Origin: JACRLV01 sp045863555
GTDB taxonomy: Bacteria; Planctomycetota; Phycisphaerae; UBA1845; Fen-1342
NCBI GenBank assembly: GCA_045863555.1
Contig: BTUU01000005.1
Location: forward strand, 301,306 to 365,305
Reading direction: 5' to 3'
Length of the DNA: 64,000 nt
A program made the translations under genes and the position numbers. The number at the start of each line of letters is the position of its first letter. The first letter of the stretch is position 1. The notes under the pieces were generated by a model that did no database searches, was not told the origin of the DNA, and saw only the letters and a program-made list of their open reading frames with translations. Shown here one piece after another: positions 48,888-56,677 of the stretch.

Positions 48888-49393
48888 GCGGCAGTCCTCC
48901 GATGTTTCGGCGTCCCTCTGGCCGCCGCAGGCAGATATTGGCGCTTTCCGGGCGACGATTCGCCCTCGGACCTCGTAGAAGCAATGATAGCCAGACGACC
49001 TCGCTATTGCACTATGTGTGCCGATTTCTCTCTCTCCGTGCGGCAACGCGGCACCGGGCCTCCGCTGGGTGGCGGCGGAATTCTAGTGACAGGTGCCCGT
49101 CGCATCGATCCGAACTATCGACTGGCGCAATACTTACGACGTTTCGCCGTCACATTGCCAACGTGAATGTCGTGGGATCGAGCCCCATCACCCGCTTGCG
49201 TTGACCGCCGTTGTCCCGCATGGACAGCGGCGGCATAGTTTTGACCCGGCGCCAGTCAAGACGCCCGCCCCCCCCGCCGCCGGTTCCCCCCCCCGAAAAA
49301 CAGCCCGATCTGGCCAGCAGAGGAACAGGGTCGCACGCGTGGGCGGTGCCTTCGCGCAGCACCTGCGTCCGTCTGCAATGAACGAGATGACGC
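48888..49393. other. 506-base gap with a tRNA-like 3' fragment
   Basis: No gene was supported on either strand. It contains a T-arm-like and acceptor-like sequence at 49172-49195 (a GTGGG/CCCAT stem, loop ATCGAGC, then CACCCGC) and poly-C tracts near 49260-49300. A complete tRNA could not be folded. Base composition returns here to the G+C-rich genome average. Confidence 0.5.
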
Positions 49394-50356
49394 TCAAATC
49401 ACCCAGTCCCCCCCAAAATCATCCCCCTTCGTCTTCTTCGGCGGCCGCACGCGGAGCAGCGGCGGCGTCAGGGAGACCTGGTGGCCGGGGGCGACGCTGT
49501 GGGTGAGGAAGACGGAGCCGCCGACGACTGCGCCGTCGCCGATGGTGGTGTCGCCGCCGAGGATGATCGCGTTGGCGTAGATCGTGACGTTGTTGCCGAT
49601 CGTCGGGTGGCGCTTGCGGCCGCGGATGGCCCGGCCGCGGTCGTCCTTGGGGATGCTGAGGGCGCCAAGGGTGACGCCCTGGTAGATCTTGACGAAGTCG
49701 CCGATCTCGGCGGTCTCGCCGATGACGACGCCGGTGCCGTGGTCGATGCAGAAGCTGCGGCCGACCTTTGCGCCGGGGTGGATGTCGATGCCGGTCTGGC
49801 GGTGGGCCCACTCGGACATGATGCGGGGGAGCTTGGGGACGCCGAGCTGGTAGAGGGTGTGGGCGTAGCGGTGGATGGTGATGGCGAGCATGCCGGGGTA
49901 GGAGAGGACGACCTCGGTGGTGCTGCCGGCGGCGGGGTCGCCGTCGTAGTGGGCCTGGACGTCTTCGGCGAGGACGGCGCGGGTTTCGGGGATCTTGTCG
50001 AAGAACTCGGTGGCCTGGCGGCAGGCGAGGGCGTGCGAGGCGGAGAGGTCTTCGGTCATCGCCCCTTCGCGTTCGATCTCGTGGCAGTGGCAGTGGAAGA
50101 TTTCGTCGCGGAGGAGCTCCCAGGCGAGCGGGACGAGTTCGCCGACGTGATAGCGGATGTTGTGCTTCGTCAGGCCGCGCCGGCCGTAGCCGCCGGGGTA
50201 GGTGAGCTGGAGCAGGAGTTCGCAGATGCGGAGGGCGCGGTCGGGCGAAGGGAGGTAGTCGCGGTCGATGTGCTGGATGCGCTCGTCCTGCGCGTAGCTT
50301 TCGACGATGCGGTCGACGAGCTTGGGCAGGGCTTCGCCGAGGTGGATGGGTTTCAT
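49394..50356 (-). CDS. cysE: serine O-acetyltransferase (EpsC/CysE type)
   Basis: A 320-residue acyltransferase converting L-serine and acetyl-CoA to O-acetylserine for cysteine synthesis. The N-terminal helical region (about 1-180) leads into a left-handed beta-helix with hexapeptide repeats: DIHPGAKVGRSFCIDHGTGV, VIGETAEIGDFVKIYQGVTL, TIGNNVTIYANAIILGGDTT. His in DHGTG and the GETAEIG loop are the active-site markers. The start at 50356 is the family's usual N-terminus (MKPIHLGEALPKL). It is longer than E. coli CysE and matches the EpsC-like subgroup. It stands alone. O-acetylserine sulfhydrylase is not in the window. Confidence 0.92.
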   Translation of the reverse strand: MKPIHLGEALPKLVDRIVESYAQDERIQHIDRDYLPSPDRALRICELLLQLTYPGGYGRRGLTKHNIRYHVGELVPLAWELLRDEIFHCHCHEIEREGAMTEDLSASHALACRQATEFFDKIPETRAVLAEDVQAHYDGDPAAGSTTEVVLSYPGMLAITIHRYAHTLYQLGVPKLPRIMSEWAHRQTGIDIHPGAKVGRSFCIDHGTGVVIGETAEIGDFVKIYQGVTLGALSIPKDDRGRAIRGRKRHPTIGNNVTIYANAIILGGDTTIGDGAVVGGSVFLTHSVAPGHQVSLTPPLLRVRPPKKTKGDDFGGDWVI

Positions 50357-50421
50357 GGGGGCGATTGTAGCGGGGCGGGCGATGGGGGATGCGCGCGGGA
50401 CCTCGCTGACGCTCTGGCGGA

Positions 50422-50596
50422 CCCTTGCTCGCGCTGCGGGCTCGGATTGGGCGGGCCCTTGCTTGCGCTGCGGGCTCGGATCGGGCGCTTCGACGCATCG
50501 GCTGGCGGGGGACCCGCGCGCTTGCGCTTGGGGCTCTGATGTCCCTCGCTGGTGCGTTGGGCTCTGATGTTCCTTGCTGGCGCGTCGGGCTCTGAT
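50422..50596. repeat. two families of short tandem repeats upstream of cysE
   Basis: Two 34-base units begin at 50422 and 50456 (CCCTTGCTTGCGCTGCGGGC-like, nearly identical). Three 28-base-period units start with GGGCTCTGAT at 50531, 50559 and 50587. The last unit touches the stop codon of the leftward cytochrome gene at 50596. Such direct repeats in a planctomycete intergenic region look like expansion of an interspersed element. Confidence 0.75.
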
Positions 50597-52416
50597 TACG
50601 GGCAAATGACGCCGAAGACGGAGAGCAGGACGGTCAGGTCGCTGAGATCGACATCGCCGTCGACGTCGAAATCGCCATCGCCGGGCTCCGCGCCGCCGGG
50701 CGTGCCGAAGTGGCTCAGCAGCAGCGCGAGATCGCCGATGCCGACGGAGCCGTCGCCGTCGAGGTCGCCGCCGCAGGCGAGGGCGAGCGTTCCGAAGTCC
50801 ATCTCGACCGGGGCGCTTTTTCCGGTGAGGACCCACTGGTCATAGGCGATCTGGCCGGCGTTGCTGACCGTGTTGTCGCGGAGGAACTCGATGTATTCGC
50901 GCGAGGTCGTCTGGTAGTAGACGCGCACGTCGGCCCGGACGGCGCCGGGCGGAATCGCGAACGCGGCGTCGTCCCAGTACTGGCCGTCGGCGTAAGCGTG
51001 GCCGACGGGCGCCGCCTGGATCTGTTCGAAGTTCGCGTTTGTGAAGCCGCGCGGCGGGATGCGGTTGTCCTTGATCCAGGTATTGTTGATGGCGAAGTGG
51101 AAGCTCTCGCCCTCGGGGAGGCCCGTCGCGGCGGCGACGGCGGCGTCGAGGCCGAGCTTGGCCTCGTAGACGATCGTGTCGTCGGTGGAGAGCGTGGCGG
51201 TGTCCGTGTCGTATGCGCCGCGTTCGGCGATCAGGCCGCCGGTGAGGCTGAAGAACCGGACGTTGAGCCACATGCGGCGGCCCTCGGGGTAGCCGGTGGG
51301 GAGCTTGTGGCCGCCCTGGTTGATGACGCGGGCGGTGAGGGTCGATTCCGTGGCGGAGAGTTCGAGGTCGGACGCGGCCTGAAGCATCGCGACGGCGCGG
51401 GCGATCGAAGCGGCGACGGTTGCGTCCTCGAGCATGGTTTCGCTGGAGTCGTACAGGTTGTGGATGGCCTGGAGGACCCAGGTGTTGCCGCCGTTGAAGT
51501 AGTGCCGGCCGAGGTCGGTGTGCTCCTCGCCGAAGTAGCAGCCCTGGCCGGTGGCTTTGGGCATGTGGCAGTCCTGGCAGGAGCTGACGGCGGAGAGATT
51601 TCCGCCGAAGCGGCCGCCCATTTCGACGGGGCCGAGGGCGAACTCGCTCATCGACCATTCGCTGAACGTGCGCTCCAGCGGGAACTGCTGATAGCGGTCG
51701 TGGGTCGGGTGCGGGGTGTTGAGGTCGTTGAGGGCGTAGGAGCCGTCGGGCTGGCGGGTAAAGGCGGGGTTGCTGACATCGTGGCAGGTCGCGCACATGT
51801 CCGACGCGCGGTGATAGGGTGATTTCAGCCACTGATGGGGGTTCACGGTCAGGTTGTAGGGGCCGCGGCGGCGATCCTGGGGGTCGATGACATAGGAGCC
51901 GTTGTGGCCGCTGGCGGGAGGATTTGAGAGCGCCGCGAGGATGTCCGCGTCGACGGCGGGGTCGACGCCGGGGTCGTGGACAGGGTCGACCATGCGGTGG
52001 CAGACGTGGCAGCTCACGCCCTGGAGGTCGATTCCGGACATGGCGGAGCCGTCGGTGGGTTCGCTGCGGCCGGCGAGCCAGCCGTTGGGCGAGTGGCAGC
52101 GGAGGCACATGTCGCCGACGAAAGCGGCGTCCTGGTTTGCGACGTCGAGGCAGGCGAGGAAGACGGGATCGCGCGAGGCCTGGCCCATCATGGACGCGGC
52201 CCAGGGGAGGAACGGCTCGTTGTCGTTGTCGAAGTAGCCGTGGCAGATCGAGCAGTTATAGGCATCGAGCATGGGCTCGGTCAGCGTGCTGGGCTGGGTG
52301 CCGGGAAGAAAGAAATCGAGCAGGGTCGTGGGGACGCGCGCGGCGAGGCCCGTCAGCGGGAGCAGGACGAGCAGCCCGGCGACGGCGGCCCGAAAAAAAT
52401 GGACTTTCTGGATCAT
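50596..52416 (-). CDS. secreted pentaheme cytochrome with dockerin-type repeats
   Basis: A 606-residue exported protein with signal peptide (AAVAGLLVLLPLTGLAA). Five CXXCH heme-c sites are visible: CSICH, CLRCH, CHVCH, CATCH and CQDCH, all in the first about 330 residues and with several extra His residues for distal ligation. A beta-rich domain follows (about 330-540, with LSATESTLTARVINQGGHKL). The C-terminus is a dockerin-type pair, GDLDGDGSVGIGDLALLLSH and DFDVDGDVDLSDLTVLLSV, ending FGVICP. A run of G residues precedes the start at 52416. It probably carries electrons outside the cell and may attach to a surface partner through its dockerin. Redox partner unknown. Confidence 0.85.
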   Translation of the reverse strand: MIQKVHFFRAAVAGLLVLLPLTGLAARVPTTLLDFFLPGTQPSTLTEPMLDAYNCSICHGYFDNDNEPFLPWAASMMGQASRDPVFLACLDVANQDAAFVGDMCLRCHSPNGWLAGRSEPTDGSAMSGIDLQGVSCHVCHRMVDPVHDPGVDPAVDADILAALSNPPASGHNGSYVIDPQDRRRGPYNLTVNPHQWLKSPYHRASDMCATCHDVSNPAFTRQPDGSYALNDLNTPHPTHDRYQQFPLERTFSEWSMSEFALGPVEMGGRFGGNLSAVSSCQDCHMPKATGQGCYFGEEHTDLGRHYFNGGNTWVLQAIHNLYDSSETMLEDATVAASIARAVAMLQAASDLELSATESTLTARVINQGGHKLPTGYPEGRRMWLNVRFFSLTGGLIAERGAYDTDTATLSTDDTIVYEAKLGLDAAVAAATGLPEGESFHFAINNTWIKDNRIPPRGFTNANFEQIQAAPVGHAYADGQYWDDAAFAIPPGAVRADVRVYYQTTSREYIEFLRDNTVSNAGQIAYDQWVLTGKSAPVEMDFGTLALACGGDLDGDGSVGIGDLALLLSHFGTPGGAEPGDGDFDVDGDVDLSDLTVLLSVFGVICP

Positions 52417-52593
52417 GTTCCCCCCCAATTGACGCTGGAATGCAAGCGCGGGATACCCGCCCCGATCGATAGTAGGGTAGGCCTCGGGGCGGAAGCAAGG
52501 CGCTTTGCGGGCGCGGGAGAATCGCGGAAAATCGCACGGATTTCGCGGCGGACGTGAACGCGCGTCAGCATCGCGCATTACAGGGAGAATCCG

Positions 52594-53079
52594 GTGGCAG
52601 CCGCATTCGATCAGGATGAGCTTGACCGCCGGTTCATGGCGGACGCGGTCGAGGAAGCTCGCAAGGCGCTCGATACGGAGGATGTTCCGGTCGGGGCGGT
52701 CGTCGTTCATCGGGGACGCATCATCGGCCGGGGGCGAAACCAGCGGGAACAACTCCAGGACCCGACGGCGCACGCGGAGATGATCGCGATCACGGCGGCC
52801 GCGGCGCATATCGGGCACTGGCGACTCGAGGAGTGCACGCTCTACGTGACGCTTGAGCCGTGCGCGATGTGCGCGGGGGCGATCGTGCTGGCGCGGGTGC
52901 CGCGCGTGGTCTTCGGCGCGACGGACCCGAAGGCCGGGGCGTGCGGGTCGCTCTTTGAGATCACGTGCGATCCGCGGCTGAATCACCGGGCGGAGACGGT
53001 CGGGGGTGTGCTGGCGGGCCCCTGCGCCGAGCTGCTGACGGCGTTCTTTCGACGGCGCCGGGCGCTGGGCGAAAAATAG
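52594..53079 (+). CDS. tadA: tRNA adenosine(34) deaminase
   Basis: A 161-residue zinc-dependent cytidine-deaminase-fold enzyme that converts adenosine to inosine at the tRNA-Arg wobble position. The zinc ligands are His in TAHAEMIAI (with the catalytic Glu) and the two Cys in PCAMC. VPVGAVVVHRGRIIGRGRN and DPKAGACGSLFEI also fit TadA. GTG at 52594 is preceded by AGGGAG. Length is normal. It reads rightward alone, divergent from the cytochrome gene. Confidence 0.93.
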   Translation: MAAAFDQDELDRRFMADAVEEARKALDTEDVPVGAVVVHRGRIIGRGRNQREQLQDPTAHAEMIAITAAAAHIGHWRLEECTLYVTLEPCAMCAGAIVLARVPRVVFGATDPKAGACGSLFEITCDPRLNHRAETVGGVLAGPCAELLTAFFRRRRALGEK

Positions 53080-53246
53080 CTATGCGCGAGCGAAATTCAC
53101 GCCGGCCACGTGCCTCGCGCTGCGCGCCTGAGCCAGATTCTGGCGCGCGAGGTAGAATCTCCGGTAAATCGGCCGGGCTGGCCATCGGATTCTGGCACGG
53201 CGGACGTGCCGCGAGCGGCCGGCCGGCAGGTTCAGGAGATTTCCCC

Positions 53247-53825
53247 ATGCGTCGCAGCTTGTGGAATCTGTTCGGTGTGATGACGGGTCTGACGATCGTT
53301 CTGGGTGGTTTCGCCGCGGCTTCGGCCCAGGAGCCGAAGCCGGACAAGCCGGCCCCCAAGAAGGAAGAGACCAAGGACCAGAAGAAGGATGAGAAGAAGG
53401 CTGACAAGGACATCGTCGAGACGGCCTCGGCGAACAAGGACTTCTCGACGCTGGTCGAGCTGCTGAAGGCGGCCGACCTGGTCGACACGCTGAAGGGCGA
53501 AGGGCCTTTCACGGTTTTCGCGCCGACGAATGAAGCGTTCGAGAAGCTTGGCAAAGAGAAGCTCGCCGAGCTGAAAAAGGACAAGGCCAAGCTGGCCGCG
53601 ATCCTGAAGTTCCACGTCCACAGCGGGGCCGCGATGCATGCGGACGCGGTGACCAAGGCCAAGACGATCAAGACGGTCAATGGCCAGGAGCTGACGGTCA
53701 CGGTCAAGGAGAAGGACGTCCACATCGGCACGGCGAAGGTCACCAAGACCGACATCAAGTGCAAGAACGGCGTCATTCACGTGATCGACACGGTCCAGCT
53801 TCCGAAGGAAAAGACCGGCGACTGA
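53247..53825 (+). CDS. secreted FAS1 (fasciclin) domain protein
   Basis: A 192-residue exported protein with signal peptide (VMTGLTIVLGGFAAASA). A Lys/Glu/Asp-rich linker (residues 28-53) is followed by one FAS1 domain: DFSTLVELLKAADLVDTLKG, GPFTVFAPTNEAFEKLG, and the C-terminal NGVIHVIDTV box. FAS1 domains act in adhesion. The family's usual length and conserved blocks are present. AGGAG precedes the ATG. A clear terminator follows. No sorting signal is seen. Confidence 0.92.
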   Translation: MRRSLWNLFGVMTGLTIVLGGFAAASAQEPKPDKPAPKKEETKDQKKDEKKADKDIVETASANKDFSTLVELLKAADLVDTLKGEGPFTVFAPTNEAFEKLGKEKLAELKKDKAKLAAILKFHVHSGAAMHADAVTKAKTIKTVNGQELTVTVKEKDVHIGTAKVTKTDIKCKNGVIHVIDTVQLPKEKTGD

Positions 53826-53894
53826 TCGCGGCCGGTGCTGAGCCGGTGACCGCGATTCGGGCGGGCCGGTAGAAGACAACTGATCCATCAAGAG

Positions 53895-53928
53895 ACGGGC
53901 GGTCGGTTCTCCGGCCGCCCGTTTCGTT
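53895..53928 (+). terminator. rho-independent terminator after the FAS1 gene
   Basis: A 12-base stem (53895-53906 with 53911-53922, one wobble) with a four-base loop is followed by TTTCGTTT. It lies about 70 bases past the stop at 53825. Confidence 0.85.
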
Positions 53929-53983
53929 TGGCTGTGGTGCGGGCGAACGCGGCGATCGTTGGCGGATGTTGAATCGGGGCGGG

Positions 53984-54415
53984 CTATGGCGAGGCGTCGC
54001 CGACCTGGTCGGAGCCGCACTTGGGGCAGCGGATGATCCCGCTGCCGGTGGGCGGCGGCAGGAAGCGTTCGCGGCAGCGTGCGACGCGGCACTGCCAGAG
54101 GGGGCGGCAGGCGATCGCGCCGCACTTTTCGCAGACGACGGGGAAGAGGACGTTTGAGGGGAGCTGGTGGACGGAGTCGTCGCTGCACGCCGCGCAGCGC
54201 AGGACCACGGGGCGAAGCCGTCCGGGGGCGGTTGGGTCGGGGCTGAGGGCCTGGTAGACGAACCAGGCGGCGACGGCGAGGATGACGCCGACCGCGCCGA
54301 GGAGGATGCGCTGGCGGCGGACGCGGCGGGCGAAGGCGCCGACGCGGACCTCCTCGATGCCGTCGAGGTCGAAGCGGCGCGATGTGAGATCCAGCGAACG
54401 ACGCCGGGCGTCCAT
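53984..54415 (-). CDS. membrane protein with zinc-ribbon motifs
   Basis: A 143-residue protein. One membrane helix lies at about 36-56 (ILLGAVGVILAVAAWFVYQA). Three cysteine pairs in the C-terminal half, CAAC, CEKC and CRVARC, and a final CPKC suggest zinc-ribbon-like folds. GGAGGA precedes the start at 54415. No known family was identified. It is divergent from ispF with a gap of about 120 bases. Confidence 0.6.
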   Translation of the reverse strand: MDARRRSLDLTSRRFDLDGIEEVRVGAFARRVRRQRILLGAVGVILAVAAWFVYQALSPDPTAPGRLRPVVLRCAACSDDSVHQLPSNVLFPVVCEKCGAIACRPLWQCRVARCRERFLPPPTGSGIIRCPKCGSDQVGDASP

Positions 54416-54532
54416 GACTCCTCCCGCGGGCGATTGTAGCATGACGCCGGTCGGGCACGCGGGGATGCGCCCGCCCGCGTGAGCGAGTGCGCGGCAGCGC
54501 AGGTGCAGCGCCTCCGGCTGCGAGGGAGTTTG

Positions 54533-55012
54533 ATGTACCGGACCGGGATTGGATATGACGTGCATCGCGTTGCGGACGGTCGCGCGCTGGTGCTGGGCGG
54601 GGTAGCGATTGCGTGGGAGCGCGGGCTGCTGGGGCACAGCGACGCGGATGTCGTGCTGCACGCGTTGTGCGATGCGCTGCTGGGCGCGAGCGGGCTCGGG
54701 GATATCGGCGAGCTGTTTCCGGATACGGATGAGGCCAATCGCGGGGCGGCGAGCCGGGTGTTTGTCGAAGAGGTGATGCGGCGGGTGCGCGGGCGGGGGT
54801 TTGTCGTCGTGAATGCCGATCTGACGATCCTGGCGGAAAGGCCGCGGCTCAGCGGCTCCAAGGCGGCGATCCGGGCGAGCGTGGCGGGGCTGCTCGGCGT
54901 CGGGCCGGAGGATGTCGGCGTGAAGGCGGGGACCAACGAGGGCCTCGACGCGGTCGGGCGCGGCGAGGCGATCGCGTGCCTGGCGACGGTGCTGCTCAGG
55001 AAGCAGGCGTAG
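54533..55012 (+). CDS. ispF: 2-C-methyl-D-erythritol 2,4-cyclodiphosphate synthase
   Basis: A 159-residue enzyme of the MEP isoprenoid pathway that cyclises CDP-methylerythritol 2-phosphate. The metal-binding residues in GYDVHRV (Asp, His) and GHSDADVVLHALCDALLGAS, and LGDIGELFPDTD, are the family's signature. Length is normal. GGGAG precedes ATG 54533. The stop overlaps the 3' end of the convergent gene by 17 bases. ispD is not adjacent. Confidence 0.95.
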   Translation: MYRTGIGYDVHRVADGRALVLGGVAIAWERGLLGHSDADVVLHALCDALLGASGLGDIGELFPDTDEANRGAASRVFVEEVMRRVRGRGFVVVNADLTILAERPRLSGSKAAIRASVAGLLGVGPEDVGVKAGTNEGLDAVGRGEAIACLATVLLRKQA

Positions 55013-55448
55013 CGGGCGGGCCGGGGTCTTCCAGCGGTTTGACGATGACGGCGTCGCCGCGGGCGATGCACTTGCCGGTGCCGGGGCGCTCGGTGGCGAG
55101 ATTGATGATCGCGTTTGCGCCTTTTTCCGCGGCGATGGCTTTGAGGACGTCGACGGCTTTCTGGGGCGAGGCGTGGCCGTCGGTGAAAACGGCCTCGATC
55201 TGGCGCTGGATGGTGAAGCCGGCGATGGAGGGCGTCGAGCTGGTGGCGATAATGCGGCCCCCGAGGCGTTCGAGCTGCTGCTGCTGGAGGTACATGAAGC
55301 CGTGCTGGCGTTTGAGCTCGGCGCGGCGGGCGGCGGCGTGGGCGGCTTCGCGGCGGCCGCCGAAGATGCGGGCGATGATCGTGAAGACGAGGAGGGCGGC
55401 GGCGGCGGCGAGGATGGCGAGGATGACGGGGTCGTTCAAGGAAGGCAC
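54996..55448 (-). CDS. membrane-anchored YbjQ/DUF74-like protein
   Basis: A 150-residue protein with one N-terminal helix (VILAILAAAAALLVFTIIAR) followed by a coiled Arg/Ala segment. A domain at about 75-145 contains GGRIIATSSTPSIAGFTIQR and AAEKGANAIINLATE, resembling YbjQ/DUF74-type heavy-metal-binding-like proteins (GANAI motif). The GTG at 55448 is a likely start but other starts are possible. It overlaps the 3' end of ispF convergently by 17 bases. Function is not assigned. Confidence 0.55.
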   Translation of the reverse strand: MPSLNDPVILAILAAAAALLVFTIIARIFGGRREAAHAAARRAELKRQHGFMYLQQQQLERLGGRIIATSSTPSIAGFTIQRQIEAVFTDGHASPQKAVDVLKAIAAEKGANAIINLATERPGTGKCIARGDAVIVKPLEDPGPPATPAS

Positions 55449-55542
55449 GGGTTCTCCAGTCTCGTGCGGCCGCACCCGAAGCAAGCGCCGTTCTTGACCG
55501 GAGTATAACGTCCGCACACTGCGTGTCGGTGCAGAAACAGGA

Positions 55543-55575
55543 ACACCCCCGAGCGCCGATCGGCGCCCGGGGGGT
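55543..55575 (-). terminator. hairpin downstream of the PEP-CTERM gene
   Basis: A stem of about 14 bases with one bulge (CACCCCCGAGCGCC with GGCGCCCGGGGGGTG, loop GATC) lies 25 bases past the stop at 55600 on the minus strand. The following minus-strand sequence is only moderately T-rich, so strength is uncertain. Confidence 0.6.
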
Positions 55576-55599
55576 GCTTTGAAATCACGCGAGGGCGGT

Positions 55600-56442
55600 T
55601 CAGCGGCGGCGGAACGCGGCGAGACCGCCGAGGGCCAGCAGCGCGAGGGCTGAGGGCTCGGGGATGGCGACGCTGAAGTTGTCGATGTCGCCGACGTCCT
55701 GAAGCTGGCGGTTGTCGCTGAGGGCGCCGACCTGCTCGACGGAGGTTCCGGCGTAGATCTGGCCGGTGTAGACCAGCGTGCCGTCGTAGTAGTAGAGCAG
55801 GTTGGTGCCGTTGTTCTCGACGGTCAGGTTCTTGTACGAACCCGCGGTCCAGCCCTGGGTGCCGGTCGTGTTCGGATCGGTGTCCGCGAGGTAGAACGCG
55901 AGGGGCTGCGGCCCGCCGAGATCGGGATCGTCGAGGATGCCGATGACCGGGACGCCCGCGCCCGAGCCGCCGTCATTGGCGAAGAACTGGACGCGGAACG
56001 TGATGAACGCCTGCGAGGGCGCCTGGCCGATGAGCGTGTACGAGCCACCGCCGGCGGCCGAGATGTTGATATCGGCGCTGGAGATGCTCGGACCGGCGGG
56101 CACGACACCGAGATTGGGGCCGAGCGAAACGCGGAGCGTGCCGGCGGCGACCGAGGTGTCAAAGCCGACGCGGAGGTGCTGCGATCCGGCGGCGGGGTTG
56201 GCCGTATCGACGGACGCCCAAGGCAGATTGGTGCCCGACGCGGTCCAGCCGGCCTGGGGCTCGACGGGTCCGGGCGCGAAGCCGTCGGCGGCTTCGAAAC
56301 CGGTGCTGTACAGTCCGGGGCCGCGCATGACGGGACCGCCGCCCTGTTCAACGAATGCGGCCAGCGAACCATTGAACGGGATGTCGGCCATCGCCGTCGC
56401 TCCCGCCGCCGCGGCGAAAGCTGTCACTAGAATTGCTCTCAT
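55600..56442 (-). CDS. secreted PEP-CTERM protein
   Basis: A 280-residue exported protein with signal peptide (ILVTAFAAAAGATAMA). A beta-sandwich domain of about 210 residues follows (YSTGFEAADGFAPGPVEPQ, then LYYYDGTLVYTG), LamG-like in its pattern. The C-terminus is a classical PEP-CTERM signal: PEPSALALLALGGLAAFRRR, with the PEP motif, a hydrophobic helix and an Arg cluster. Exosortase should process it, but no exosortase gene is in the window. GGAGG precedes the start at 56442. Probably a surface or exopolysaccharide-associated protein. Confidence 0.9.
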   Translation of the reverse strand: MRAILVTAFAAAAGATAMADIPFNGSLAAFVEQGGGPVMRGPGLYSTGFEAADGFAPGPVEPQAGWTASGTNLPWASVDTANPAAGSQHLRVGFDTSVAAGTLRVSLGPNLGVVPAGPSISSADINISAAGGGSYTLIGQAPSQAFITFRVQFFANDGGSGAGVPVIGILDDPDLGGPQPLAFYLADTDPNTTGTQGWTAGSYKNLTVENNGTNLLYYYDGTLVYTGQIYAGTSVEQVGALSDNRQLQDVGDIDNFSVAIPEPSALALLALGGLAAFRRR

Positions 56443-56677
56443 TACAGACACTCCTCCACCGAATAGCGCCGAGGCGGCGCAATTTCGGCATTGCGCGCCA
56501 CCGTGGCGGGCAAACCGAAAAGAACTCGACTGATGATGTGGAGGCAGCCCGAGCGGTTTGCCTCCTCCTCCCTCAGGGAACAACTTACACGAAGACGCGG
56601 GGGCGAAGCAACACAATCTCCGCGGGCGGGACTGCAAAAACCGGTGGAATTGATGGCTGATAACTACAGATCGCGGG

